DNA of 64,000 nt from Bradyrhizobium sp. BR13661 (lineage in GTDB: Bacteria > Pseudomonadota > Alphaproteobacteria > Rhizobiales > Xanthobacteraceae), in the NCBI RefSeq assembly GCF_029892425.1, contig NZ_JARXWB010000040.1:1-64000 (forward strand), in the 5' to 3' direction. Numbering within the stretch: position 1 is the first letter of the stretch; every line of letters starts with the position of its first letter. The notes beneath the pieces were generated by a model that saw nothing but the letters and a program-made list of their open reading frames with translations, was not told the DNA's origin and ran no database searches. Shown one piece after another: positions 1-8,032 of the stretch. The translations under genes were made by a program, and so were the position numbers.

Positions 1-213
1 GAGACCGGGCCGGATCACGGCGTCAAGCGCCAAGGACCCAACGGCTTCCCGCCCACCGCCATCATGACAGACTTTCCACACACAGGGACCCATACGCCGC
101 AGCAATAGTTGTTGCGCGAGACGGTCATTGCCTATCCTCGCCAAACTGCTGCTGCGGCGTATGGGTCCCGGCTTTCGCCGGGACGACAGCAAGGGTTGGA
201 GCGACGGTGGATG
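1..213. repeat. Left edge: intergenic inverted repeat, no supported gene
   Basis: This stretch holds no gene I can support. Positions 85-104 and 150-169 are perfect 20-base inverted arms, and 166-185 is a second short hairpin (GTCCCGGC against GCCGGGAC). The same outer pattern, ending in GGCTTTCGCC(G/A)GGACGAC, recurs at 10001-10120 and in a related form at 41191-41350, so this is a copy of a dispersed palindromic repeat. The first 67 bases stay open in two plus-strand frames and could be the tail of a gene lying mostly outside the window, but nothing in them is recognisable. Confidence 0.6.
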
Positions 214-1827
214 CTACATCCGCAACAACGCCTGCCGGTCAATCTTCCCCGTGCCCGTCTTCGGCAGTTCGTCGATGAAGATCACCTCGCGCGGATATTT
301 GTACGGCAGCAGCTTGCCCTTCACATAATCCTGCAGCCGCCGCGTCGTCTCGCTCTGGTCCGTGGCGCTGATGTTCATCACCACGACCGCTTTCAGCGTC
401 ATGCGCCTGTCAGGCAGTTCAGCCGCGAAAACCGCGCACTCGCGGATGTCAGGGTGATCGGCGAGGCACAGTTCGACCTCGAGCGGGTAGACCCATTGGC
501 CCGAGATCTTGATGAGATCATCGGCACGGCCGCGGAAGAAATGAAAGCCGTCGCTGTCTCGGACGAAACGGTCGCCGGTGTAGATCCAGCCCCCCTCGCG
601 GATGGTCTCGGCGGATTTGTCCGGCCGATTCCAGTACAGCGGCGTGTTGGAATCGCCGCGTACCCACAAAATGCCTTCCTCGTTGTCGCCGACCTCGCGA
701 CCGTCCTTGTCGCGTAAGCTCACCTCATAGCCGGGCACGCGCAGGCCGGCGGCACCGAGCTTCTTCTGCGCAGGGCTGTTGGAGAGATAGATGTGCAGCG
801 CCTCTGTCGAGCCGAGGCCTTCGACGATCTCGAGCCCGGTGAGCGTCTTCCAGCCGTTGAAAACTTCGGCGGAGAGCACTTCGGCCGCGGAGAGGGACAT
901 GCGCAGGGACGAGAAGTCTGTCCGGGCTGCACCTTCGGCCTTGGTCAGCGATGTGTAGAGCGTCGGCAGGCCGAAGAAGACTGTCGGTTTGTACTGCTCG
1001 ATCGCAGAAAAAATCGACGCCGGCTTGGGCTGACCCGGCAGCAGTAGCGTCGCTGCTCCCGCCGAGAACGGGAAGGTGACAGAATTGCCGAAGCCATACG
1101 CGAAGAAGATCTTTGGTACCGAGAAGCATATGTCGTCAGGCGTCAGCTTCAGCACGTTCCGCGCGAAGGCGAGATCGCTATAGGCCATGTCGTGCTGGAG
1201 ATGCACGATGCCCTTGGGCCGACCGGTCGAGCCGGACGAATACATCCAGAACGCCATCTCGTTCCGATGCGTCTGAGCTTCCGCCAATTCGATTGGAAAT
1301 TGCGAAAGCCAGTCTGCGGCGGCGATCGCCTTCGGCGCGGCGTGGTCGCCGAGATGGCCATTGACGACGATCAGCGTATGTAGCTGAGTGTCCTTGCAGG
1401 CCTCGGCATTGAAGCGCGCACAGAACTCGGCATCCGCCACCGCAGCGGTCGCGCCGGAATCGGCGAGATAGAATTGCAGGAGATCGGGCGGTGTCAGCGT
1501 GTTGATCAGCAGCGGCACGAAGCCCGCGCGTACCGCGCCGAAGATGGCGGCGGGGTAGGCCGGTGTGTCATCGAGGAACAGCAGTACGCGGTCGCCGCGC
1601 TTGAGGCCCAGCGATGCAAAGCCGTTGCCCCAGCGGCAAGCGTCTGCACAGAGCTCGGCATAAGTGCGTGTGCCCGCAGGCCCAATGAGCGCGAGCTTGT
1701 CGCCGCGACCCCTAGCAAGATTGTCGAACAGCACACGGCTGGCGTTGTAGATGTCCGGAACGGCAAAGCCGATTTCGCGGGCGCCCGCGCTGTCGGCGGG
1801 CACCTGGTCGCGAATCTCGCTGATCAT
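214..1827 (-). CDS. Benzoate-CoA ligase family protein
   Basis: An acyl-CoA synthetase of the aryl-CoA ligase group (537 aa), expected to activate benzoate or a hydroxy/amino-benzoate to its CoA thioester with ATP in the cytoplasm. Residues 196-207 carry the adenylate-forming P-loop (YSSGSTGRPKG), GLGSTE lies near 337-342, and the C-terminus has PKTGTGKIDR with the catalytic lysine. Length is normal for benzoate-CoA ligases (about 510-540 aa). Its ATG overlaps the stop of the upstream flavin monooxygenase by four bases, so the two are translationally coupled. That partner suggests the substrate is salicylate, anthranilate or a similar acid rather than plain benzoate; this is inference. Confidence 0.88.
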   Translation of the reverse strand: MISEIRDQVPADSAGAREIGFAVPDIYNASRVLFDNLARGRGDKLALIGPAGTRTYAELCADACRWGNGFASLGLKRGDRVLLFLDDTPAYPAAIFGAVRAGFVPLLINTLTPPDLLQFYLADSGATAAVADAEFCARFNAEACKDTQLHTLIVVNGHLGDHAAPKAIAAADWLSQFPIELAEAQTHRNEMAFWMYSSGSTGRPKGIVHLQHDMAYSDLAFARNVLKLTPDDICFSVPKIFFAYGFGNSVTFPFSAGAATLLLPGQPKPASIFSAIEQYKPTVFFGLPTLYTSLTKAEGAARTDFSSLRMSLSAAEVLSAEVFNGWKTLTGLEIVEGLGSTEALHIYLSNSPAQKKLGAAGLRVPGYEVSLRDKDGREVGDNEEGILWVRGDSNTPLYWNRPDKSAETIREGGWIYTGDRFVRDSDGFHFFRGRADDLIKISGQWVYPLEVELCLADHPDIRECAVFAAELPDRRMTLKAVVVMNISATDQSETTRRLQDYVKGKLLPYKYPREVIFIDELPKTGTGKIDRQALLRM

Positions 1828-2981
1828 GCCGTCACCTCGTCGACCGCATCTCCGCCGCCGTTCTTCTCGGCCTCGTAGCGGGCCATGAAGGCCGGCGACA
1901 TCGCACGCAGACGCGCATCGTCGATGCGGCCGGAGCGGGTGATGTAGCTATAGGCAAAGTCGAGCAGGCCGAGCTGCATGTGCTGGGCAAAGTGCTCGTA
2001 CCAGAACGCGCTTGTGCGCGCGGCATTGACGAGCTTCTGCACCACAGGCTTGCGCGCGGCCTGGTAGCGATGCAGCGCCGTCGTCAGATGTGCGTCCGAT
2101 TCCAGCGCCTTGACCAGCGCGATCGCGTCCTCGATGGCGAGCCGCGTGCCGGAGCCGATCGAGAAATGCGCCGAGTGCAGCGCATCACCCATCAGCACCA
2201 TGTTCTTGAACGACCAGTGCTCGTTCCAGACCCACGGGAAATTGCGCCAGACCGATTTGTTGGAGACGAGGCAGTGGCCGCCGAGCGTGTCGGCAAACAC
2301 CTCCTCGCAGACGCCCTTGGATTGCTCGGCGTCCTTGTAGGCGAAGCCATAGGCCTGCCAGGTGGCGTGATCGCATTCGACCAGGAAGGTGCTCATGGTC
2401 GGCGAATAGCGATAATGATGGGCGTTGAAGGCGCCGCGGTCGGTTTTCACGAAGGTCTGCGACAGCGTGTCGAAACGCTTCGAGGTGCCGTACCAGACGA
2501 ATTTGTTGGAGGAGTAGGACAACGATGTGCCGAAATCGCCCTCATAGGCGCGGCGCACCAGCGAGTTCAGGCCATCGGCGGCAACGATCAGATCGGGGCC
2601 GTTGAGCTGGTCGATCGCCTGGATCTGGGTGTCGAAGCGCGCCGTGACGCCAACATCGAGCGCGCGCTGCTGCAGGAATTGCAGGAGCTCCAGCCGTCCG
2701 ATCGAGGAGAAGCCGACGCCGTCGATCGCGACATGATCGCCGCCATGGTTCAGCGTGATGTTCTCCCAGCTCTCCATATGCGGCGCGATCGCGTCGACCG
2801 TCTCGGGGTCGTCGGCGCGCAGGAACTCGAGGGCCTGGTCGGAGAACACGACGCCAAAGCCCCAGGTCGCATCGGCCGGGTTCTGTTCGAACAGGTCGAC
2901 TTGATCCTCGGGGTGACGCTTCTTCCAGAGATAGGCGAAGTAGAGCCCGCCGGGCCCCCCGCCAATCACGGCGATCCGCAA
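1824..2981 (-). CDS. FAD-dependent aromatic monooxygenase (acyl-CoA hydroxylase type)
   Basis: A group A flavoprotein monooxygenase of 385 aa. It starts with a Rossmann FAD motif (GGGPGG, residues 7-12) and has the second FAD motif around MGDALHSAHFSIGSG near residue 265. It resembles the N-terminal, hydroxylase half of the roughly 770-residue salicylyl-CoA 5-hydroxylase and anthraniloyl-CoA monooxygenase/reductase proteins, but the reductase half is absent. The start is TTG at 2981, supported by GGGAGG seven bases upstream; no ATG fits. It is first in an operon with the aryl-CoA ligase, so a CoA-ester ring hydroxylation step is likely. The exact substrate cannot be read from the sequence. 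Confidence 0.82.
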   Translation of the reverse strand: MRIAVIGGGPGGLYFAYLWKKRHPEDQVDLFEQNPADATWGFGVVFSDQALEFLRADDPETVDAIAPHMESWENITLNHGGDHVAIDGVGFSSIGRLELLQFLQQRALDVGVTARFDTQIQAIDQLNGPDLIVAADGLNSLVRRAYEGDFGTSLSYSSNKFVWYGTSKRFDTLSQTFVKTDRGAFNAHHYRYSPTMSTFLVECDHATWQAYGFAYKDAEQSKGVCEEVFADTLGGHCLVSNKSVWRNFPWVWNEHWSFKNMVLMGDALHSAHFSIGSGTRLAIEDAIALVKALESDAHLTTALHRYQAARKPVVQKLVNAARTSAFWYEHFAQHMQLGLLDFAYSYITRSGRIDDARLRAMSPAFMARYEAEKNGGGDAVDEVTA

Positions 2982-3001
2982 ATTCTGCCTCCCTAATTGA
3001 C

Positions 3002-3026
3002 AGTATACTTACTATCTCAGGGTAGA
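3002..3026 (-). promoter_or_regulatory. Putative promoter/operator of the aromatic operon
   Basis: On the minus strand TATACT (complement of 3002-3007) is a good -10 element 19 bases before the TTG start of the monooxygenase gene. It lies inside the 8-base perfect palindrome AGTATACT (3002-3009), next to further AGTA/TACT repeats. The -35 candidate TTAGTC is weak, which would suit an activated or MarR-type regulated promoter. No regulator gene is visible in the window, so the regulator class is a guess. Confidence 0.4.
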
Positions 3027-3058
3027 CTAATGGGCTCCGGCCACCCACGCCAGCGGAA

Positions 3059-3184
3059 TTATCGACAGGCGTAGCGCACCGCAGCACGGCCGCGGGCACC
3101 CACATTGCGCGTGCCCGAAACCGTCAACTGCGAATCATAGCCAAACCGCGTCGGATTGACCACCCGGGCGTCAGACGCAGCGCT
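3059..3184 (-). pseudogene. Coding-like remnant, C-terminal fragment without a start
   Basis: Minus strand, between a TAA just upstream and a TAA at 3059-3061, there are about 40 sense codons reading SASDARVVNPTRFGYDSQL, then a stretch ending RAAVRYACR. The composition looks like the end of a secreted protein, but there is no ATG and no ribosome site; only an internal GTG could serve. It may be a decayed gene end or a frameshifted tail. I do not recognise the family. Confidence 0.3.
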
Positions 3185-3386
3185 TTACGTAGACCCCGTT
3201 CACCAGCACCCGGGTACAGCGAACCACTGGCACGGGGTGGCGAACCACAACCGCGCCATTAGGGCCTGCGCAACCGGCGCGGTAGACGCCGCGGGCGCAC
3301 ACCACCGCGTTGGCATCGGATGACTCGAAGGTCATGGTCGCCGCAAAAGCGAAGAGCGCGGAAGCGATAAGCAGGAATGAACGCAT
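3171..3386 (-). CDS. Small secreted cysteine-containing protein
   Basis: A 71-residue hypothetical exported protein. The chosen ATG at 3386 has GGGAGGA eight bases upstream and opens directly into a signal peptide (MRSFLLIASALFAFAATM), cleaved probably near residue 26 (DANA). The mature part is about 45 residues, rich in Val and Arg, with four cysteines (VVCARG, AGCAGP, VRCTR, KRCV) that could form two disulfides in the periplasm. An upstream in-frame ATG at 3431 would put 15 charged residues before the signal peptide and is not favoured. Function unknown; small proteins of this kind are common in Bradyrhizobium. Confidence 0.6.
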   Translation of the reverse strand: MRSFLLIASALFAFAATMTFESSDANAVVCARGVYRAGCAGPNGAVVVRHPVPVVRCTRVLVNGVYVKRCV

Positions 3387-3505
3387 GTCTTCCTCCCAGA
3401 TTTTGTCGTGATTGAATCGTTGTTGGCACACGATTAGTCGCCGCAGGCGCGCGATAATTCATTCGCGCGCCACCGGATATCAATCGCGCGTGAACTGCGC
3501 GCCGC

Positions 3506-4330
3506 TTATCGCGCCGCGAATGGCGCAAGCACTTCCTTGCAGCCGGGCGACAGCGAAGCCGCGTTGCTGGCAATACACTGCACGATACGACCGCCACCGG
3601 GCTCGACGCCGGCGCAGAGCGAGCGGACGTCGGCGCCGCACGCGGAGCGGAGGATGAACAGCTCTTCGCGCGGCCGCAATGGTCGCAAGACGATCACAGC
3701 GGGCGCGGCAGCCGGTGCTGCGGCCGCAGCGGGTGCGGCACCGGCTGCTGGTGCTGCCGTTGCAGTCGCGCCGCCGCTACCAGCCACAGCGCTCACCTTG
3801 GCGCACGCCGCCGACACCTTGGCCTTGTTCTTCTCCAGGCATTCCAGCGCAGGCGCACCGCCCGGCGGCACGCTGGCGCAGACCTTGGGATAGTCGGCGC
3901 GGCAGGCGCTCTTGACCGCAGCAGTCTGGGCACTGCTCGGCTGCTTGGCGGCGGCCTTTGGAGCGGCCGCGGCGGCCGGCTTTGCTGCGGGTTCGGCGGC
4001 AGGGGCCGCTTCGGTCTTTACAGGCTCAGATTTGGCAGGCTCAGATTTGGCGGGCGCTGCTTCGGTCTTTGGGGCCGCCGCCGGTTCGACGGCGCGAACT
4101 GCGCTCTGGCATCCCGCCGACAGGCTCGACATGTGGCCCTGCAAACATTGATACGCTTCGACGCCGCCCGGCGTCACGCTCGCGCAATGCGCCATAAAAT
4201 CCGAGCGGCATGCGGAGCGAATGGCGCTCTTCTGGGCCTCGGTCTGCGCGAATGCGCTTGTTGCAGTTGCGAAGAGTGCTGCTGCGAGCAACGCGTGACG
4301 CGTTGATGCATGTTTCAACGTGTTGAACAT
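3506..4330 (-). CDS. Exported protein with three cysteine-rich repeats
   Basis: A 274-residue exported protein. Residues 1-28 are a signal peptide ending SAFAQ. Three copies of a cysteine module follow, at about 35-80 (ACRSDFMAHC, GGVEAYQC, GC), 140-180 (ACRADYPKVC, GGAPALEC, AC) and 225-270 (ACGADVRSLC, GGGRIVQC, GC). They are separated by two long Ala/Pro/Lys/Glu-rich linkers that look disordered. The spacing matches the cysteine-rich repeat of Pfam PF00839, known from the Golgi glycoprotein GLG1 and found in many alphaproteobacteria. A periplasmic or envelope binding role is likely; no enzymatic motif is present. Confidence 0.7.
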   Translation of the reverse strand: MFNTLKHASTRHALLAAALFATATSAFAQTEAQKSAIRSACRSDFMAHCASVTPGGVEAYQCLQGHMSSLSAGCQSAVRAVEPAAAPKTEAAPAKSEPAKSEPVKTEAAPAAEPAAKPAAAAAPKAAAKQPSSAQTAAVKSACRADYPKVCASVPPGGAPALECLEKNKAKVSAACAKVSAVAGSGGATATAAPAAGAAPAAAAAPAAAPAVIVLRPLRPREELFILRSACGADVRSLCAGVEPGGGRIVQCIASNAASLSPGCKEVLAPFAAR

Positions 4331-4467
4331 CTGAGTGAATTCCTGCCCTGTCGGTAACGCCGACGTTTTCTTAAAACTGATGCAAACAAATCATCGCGGG
4401 TGATGCCGCGCGCGGCATCCTTGGCCGCTTTGGCCACTACCGCAAGTAGATAATGTCAGTGCAATTG

Positions 4468-4483
4468 CGACGTAACTACGTCG
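4468..4483 (-). terminator. Hairpin just after the reductase stop codon
   Basis: Arms CGACGTA and TACGTCG (seven bases, two-base loop) directly follow the stop of the minus-strand reductase gene. There is no T-run after it, so it is at best a weak terminator or an RNA-end stabilising hairpin. Confidence 0.3.
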
Positions 4484-5485
4484 TCAGAGCTTGATCATCC
4501 GCTTGCCGCGGTTCTCGCCGGCGAGCAATCCGATCAATGCTTTCGGCGTGTTCTGCAAGCCGTCGATGATGTCTTCCTGTACTTTCAGCTTGCCGGATTT
4601 GACCCAGGCCTGAAGATCGCCGAGCGCGCGCTGGCTGTCCTTCATGTAATCCATCACGATGAAGCCCTGCATCACGAGCCGCTTCACCACGATCAGTCCG
4701 GGCACGCCGCGCGGGCCGTGCGCCGACGGCGCGCCGTCATATTGCGAGATCGCGCCGCAGCAGGCGATGCGGCCGTAATTGTTCATCTGTGGAATACAGG
4801 CTTCGAGAATGTCGCCGCCGACATTGTCGAAATAGACGTCGATGCCCTTTGGCGCGGCCGCGCGCAGCGCCTTGAACACCGCGCCGTCCTTGTAGTCGAC
4901 CGCGGCATCGAAGCCGAGCTCGGAGGTCAGCCAGTGGCACTTATCCGTGCCGCCGGCGATGCCGATGACGCGGCATCCCTTGATCTTGGCGATCTGTCCG
5001 ACGATCGAGCCGACCGAGCCTGCGGCGGCCGAGACCACGACCGTCTCGCCCTCCTTTGGCTTGCCGACCTCGAGCAGGCCGAAATAGGCGGTGAGGCCGG
5101 CGATGCCGAACACGCTGAGCAGATGCGTCATCGGCTCGAGCTTCGGCATTTTCGTCAAATGCTTTGCCGGCACCGCGGCAAACTCCTGCCAGCCGGTGTC
5201 GCCGAACACGATATCGCCGGGCGCAAGCTCGGGCGCCTTCGAGCTGACCACCTCGGCAATGCCACCTCCTGCCATCACGCTGTTGGCTTCGACGGCCGAA
5301 CGATAGGTCGCGCCGTGCATCCAGGCGCGGTTGGCCGCGTCGAGCGAGATGTAGCGCACGCGCAGCAGGGCCTCGCCGTCCTTTGGTTCGGGCAGCGTGC
5401 CCTCGACCATCTTGAAGTGCTCGGGGCCGAGCTTGCCGCTCGGTTTTTCCACCAGCAGAATTTGGCGATTGACACTTCCGGTCAT
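4484..5485 (-). CDS. NADP-dependent oxidoreductase, CurA/leukotriene-B4 dehydrogenase type
   Basis: A zinc-independent medium-chain dehydrogenase/reductase (333 aa), probably reducing alpha,beta-unsaturated carbonyl compounds with NADPH. The N-terminal GroES-like fold is followed by a nucleotide-binding motif (VSAAAGSVGSIVGQIAKIKG, about residues 152-171) and the family sequence YFDNVGG near residue 215; the C-terminus ends GKRMIKL. No zinc-ligand cysteine pattern is visible. Length fits the YncB/CurA branch. It stands alone on the minus strand, divergent from the symporter gene at 5696. The natural substrate cannot be deduced. Confidence 0.85.
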   Translation of the reverse strand: MTGSVNRQILLVEKPSGKLGPEHFKMVEGTLPEPKDGEALLRVRYISLDAANRAWMHGATYRSAVEANSVMAGGGIAEVVSSKAPELAPGDIVFGDTGWQEFAAVPAKHLTKMPKLEPMTHLLSVFGIAGLTAYFGLLEVGKPKEGETVVVSAAAGSVGSIVGQIAKIKGCRVIGIAGGTDKCHWLTSELGFDAAVDYKDGAVFKALRAAAPKGIDVYFDNVGGDILEACIPQMNNYGRIACCGAISQYDGAPSAHGPRGVPGLIVVKRLVMQGFIVMDYMKDSQRALGDLQAWVKSGKLKVQEDIIDGLQNTPKALIGLLAGENRGKRMIKL

Positions 5486-5695
5486 GACGTTCCCTCTCCG
5501 ATTGTTTGACGTTTATTGATGCAGCTGCCGCAAACAAAACGTGCAAGCCGCGTTCGTTGTGCGCTGCATGAAGGCTAGATCGCTGCGTTCCGTTTCGCAA
5601 CGGGAACATCCGCCTCGCGCGCCCGCACGCAAAGCGTGTTGCGTCGCTGTCATATCTGCGACATCATGAAGCGGCCGGTGTCGTGGGGGTCGCTA

Positions 5696-6985
5696 ATGTC
5701 GAACAAGTTCACGCAATACATCCTAGGCGCGATGGTGCTGGGCATCATCATGGGCTCGGCGATCTACAATTTCCTGCCCGATACGCGGGGTGACTGGGCC
5801 TCCTCCATCAACCTGATCGCCGTGATCTTCCTGCGCCTGATCAAGATGATCATCGCGCCACTGGTGTTTGCGACCCTCGTCGGCGGCATCGCCCATATGG
5901 GCTCGGGCTCCAAGCTCGGCCGCATCTTCGCCAAGACCATGGGCTGGTTCATCAGCGCCTCCTTCGTCTCGCTGATGCTTGGCCTCATCATGGTCAATCT
6001 GCTTCAGCCCGGCGCCAACTTCCCCGGCACGCTGCCTACGGCGGGGCAATCGACCGGCCTGGCGGTCTCTGCCTTCTCGCTCGAGAAATTCCTGACGCAT
6101 CTGATCCCGACCTCGATCGCGGATGCGATGGCGCAGAACGAAATCCTGCAGATCGTGATCTTCGCCGTGTTCTTCTCGGTGGCGATGGGCTCGATGCCCG
6201 AGCGCTCCAAGCCTATTCTGGCGTTGATCGACGACCTCGGCCACATCATGCTGAAGGTGACGAGCTATGTGATGCTGTTCGCCCCGTTCGCGGTCTGGGC
6301 TGCCATCACTGCGACCGTCGCCAAGAACGGCCTGCTGGTGCTCTGGAAGCTCATCGTGTTCATGGGCGGCTTCTATCTCTCGCTGTTCATCCTCTGGGGC
6401 ATCCTGGTCGTCGTCGGCTTCATCGTGATCGGGCCGCGCTACAGCCATCTCCTGAAGCTGATCCGCGAGCCGCTGATGATCGCGTTCTCCACCGCGAGCT
6501 CGGAGGCGGCCTATCCGAAGACGCTTGAAGGCCTCAACCGCTTCGGCGCCTCGTCGCGCATCTCGAGCTTCGTGCTGCCGCTCGGCTATTCCTTCAATCT
6601 CGACGGCACGATGATGTATTGCACCTTCGCGAGCGTCTTCATCGCGCAGAGCTATCACATCGACATGCCGCTCGGGACGCAGCTGGCGATGCTGGCGACG
6701 TTGATGATCACCTCAAAGGGCGTCGCCGGCGTGCCGCGCGCCTCTCTCGTCGTGATCGCCTCGACACTGTCGCAGTTCAACATCCCCGAGGCCGGTCTGC
6801 TGATGATCATGGGCATCGACACCTTCCTCGACATGGGCCGGAGTGCCACCAACGTGATCGGCAACACGCTGGCGACCTCCGTGGTCGCGAAGTGGGAAGG
6901 CGAGCTCGGCCCCGAGCATGCGACGGTCGGACCGGGCGATGTCGTGCCGGGCGACATGATCCCCGGCGAAGTGCCCGCTGAATAG
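5696..6985 (+). CDS. Dicarboxylate/amino acid:cation symporter (DAACS family)
   Basis: A polytopic inner-membrane carrier of the GltP/DctA family (429 aa from the chosen ATG at 5696, preceded by a GGGGG stretch). It has about eight membrane segments and the re-entrant serine-rich loop (AFSTASSEAAYPKTLEGL), followed by the substrate-site region SFNLDGTMMY and MGIDTFLDMGRSATNVIGN. These are hallmarks of sodium- or proton-coupled uptake of glutamate, aspartate or C4-dicarboxylates. The C-terminal tail after residue 400 is Gly/Pro/acid-rich. The next gene, an amino-acid-binding protein, follows after 13 bases, an unusual pairing for this carrier family. Confidence 0.88.
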   Translation: MSNKFTQYILGAMVLGIIMGSAIYNFLPDTRGDWASSINLIAVIFLRLIKMIIAPLVFATLVGGIAHMGSGSKLGRIFAKTMGWFISASFVSLMLGLIMVNLLQPGANFPGTLPTAGQSTGLAVSAFSLEKFLTHLIPTSIADAMAQNEILQIVIFAVFFSVAMGSMPERSKPILALIDDLGHIMLKVTSYVMLFAPFAVWAAITATVAKNGLLVLWKLIVFMGGFYLSLFILWGILVVVGFIVIGPRYSHLLKLIREPLMIAFSTASSEAAYPKTLEGLNRFGASSRISSFVLPLGYSFNLDGTMMYCTFASVFIAQSYHIDMPLGTQLAMLATLMITSKGVAGVPRASLVVIASTLSQFNIPEAGLLMIMGIDTFLDMGRSATNVIGNTLATSVVAKWEGELGPEHATVGPGDVVPGDMIPGEVPAE

Positions 6986-6998
6986 AGGGGTGCGCGTC

Positions 6999-7916
6999 AT
7001 GCGTCCGACTGTGGCGATATCGGCGGGCCTGTTGCTGGCATCCCTGCTGGCAACGGGAGCTTCCGCTCAGACGTCCTCCGGCGAAGGGCTCAGCCCGACG
7101 CTGTCAGCCATCAAGAACGCGCACACCGTGCGGCTCGGCTATCGCGAAAGCTCGCCGCCGTTCTCCTTCCTCGACCAGGCTAACAGGCCGATCGGCTACA
7201 GCCTCGAACTCTGCGAGGCGATCGTCGAGGAGATCGGCGCCGAGGTCGACGATCTCAATTTGAAAATCGACTACGTCAAGGTCACCTCGGACGACCGCAT
7301 CGACGCCGTGCTCCAGAACAAGATCGATCTGGAATGCGGCTCGACCACGGCCAATTCGGAGCGGGGCAAGCGCGTCGCCTTCTCGCCGCTGATGTTCGTG
7401 GCCGGCACCAAGCTGATGGTGCCGAAGGCATCCAGCGTTCAATCGCTGACCGATCTAAAGGGCAAGACCATCGTGGTGACGAAAGGCACCACCAACGAGC
7501 AGGCGATCCAGGCGGCCGACAAGAAGCTTTCGCTCGGCCTGAAAATCGTCGTCGGCGCCGATCATGAGCAGTCGTACCAGATGCTGGTCGACGGCAAGGC
7601 CGACGCTTTTGCGACGGACGACATTCTCCTCTCGGGCCTGATCGTGCGCCACAAGTCGCAGGACAAGTTCCGTGTCACCGGGGACTATCTGTCCTACGAT
7701 CCTTACGGCATCATGTTCCGCAAGGGCGAGCCGCAATTGTCGGCCGTGGTCGAGCGCACCTTCCGCAAGCTCGGCTCCAACCACGACCTCGTGCCGCTCT
7801 ACAACAAATGGTTTATCGCGCGCATGCCGACCGGCGAGAAAATGAACGTGCCGATCTCGCTGCAGCTGGAAGAAGCGTTCAAAGCCATGGACGATTCCGC
7901 CAGCGCGAATAATTAG
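6999..7916 (+). CDS. Periplasmic amino-acid-binding protein (GltI type)
   Basis: A family 3 solute-binding protein (305 aa), with signal peptide MRPTVAISAGLLLASLLATGASAQ. The mature part begins with the typical HTVRLGYRESSPPFSFLD and contains PIGYSLELCEAI, the pattern of glutamate/aspartate-binding proteins. I chose ATG 6999, which has GAGGGG eight bases upstream; GTG at 6990 is also in frame. It sits 13 bases after a DAACS symporter gene and there are no ABC permease or ATPase genes next to it. It may serve a distant ABC transporter, or act together with the symporter; the latter is inference. Confidence 0.85.
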   Translation: MRPTVAISAGLLLASLLATGASAQTSSGEGLSPTLSAIKNAHTVRLGYRESSPPFSFLDQANRPIGYSLELCEAIVEEIGAEVDDLNLKIDYVKVTSDDRIDAVLQNKIDLECGSTTANSERGKRVAFSPLMFVAGTKLMVPKASSVQSLTDLKGKTIVVTKGTTNEQAIQAADKKLSLGLKIVVGADHEQSYQMLVDGKADAFATDDILLSGLIVRHKSQDKFRVTGDYLSYDPYGIMFRKGEPQLSAVVERTFRKLGSNHDLVPLYNKWFIARMPTGEKMNVPISLQLEEAFKAMDDSASANN

Positions 7917-7924
7917 GCCGCTAT

Positions 7925-8030
7925 CCCGTCATCCCCGCGCAATGGCGAAGCCATTGTCGCTGAAGGTGCGAGTGGCGCGATGCAAGGCATCGCGCCCGGA
8001 GCCTCGAAGGATGAGCGGCCCGCCCGTGGC
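7925..8030. repeat. Interspersed intergenic repeat
   Basis: GC-rich non-coding DNA between two convergent genes, with short dyads (ATGGCGAAGCCAT; GGCGCGATG against CATCGCGCC) and the phrase CCTCGAAGGATGAGCGGCC, which I associate with repeats scattered through Bradyrhizobium genomes. It may also act as the transcription end for the flanking genes. Identification as a repeat family rests on memory, since only one copy lies here. Confidence 0.4.
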
Positions 8031-8032
8031 TG

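Noticed and set aside
1..67. Possible 3' end of a plus-strand gene at the left edge
   Set aside because: Two frames are open but too short to judge, with no recognisable residues.
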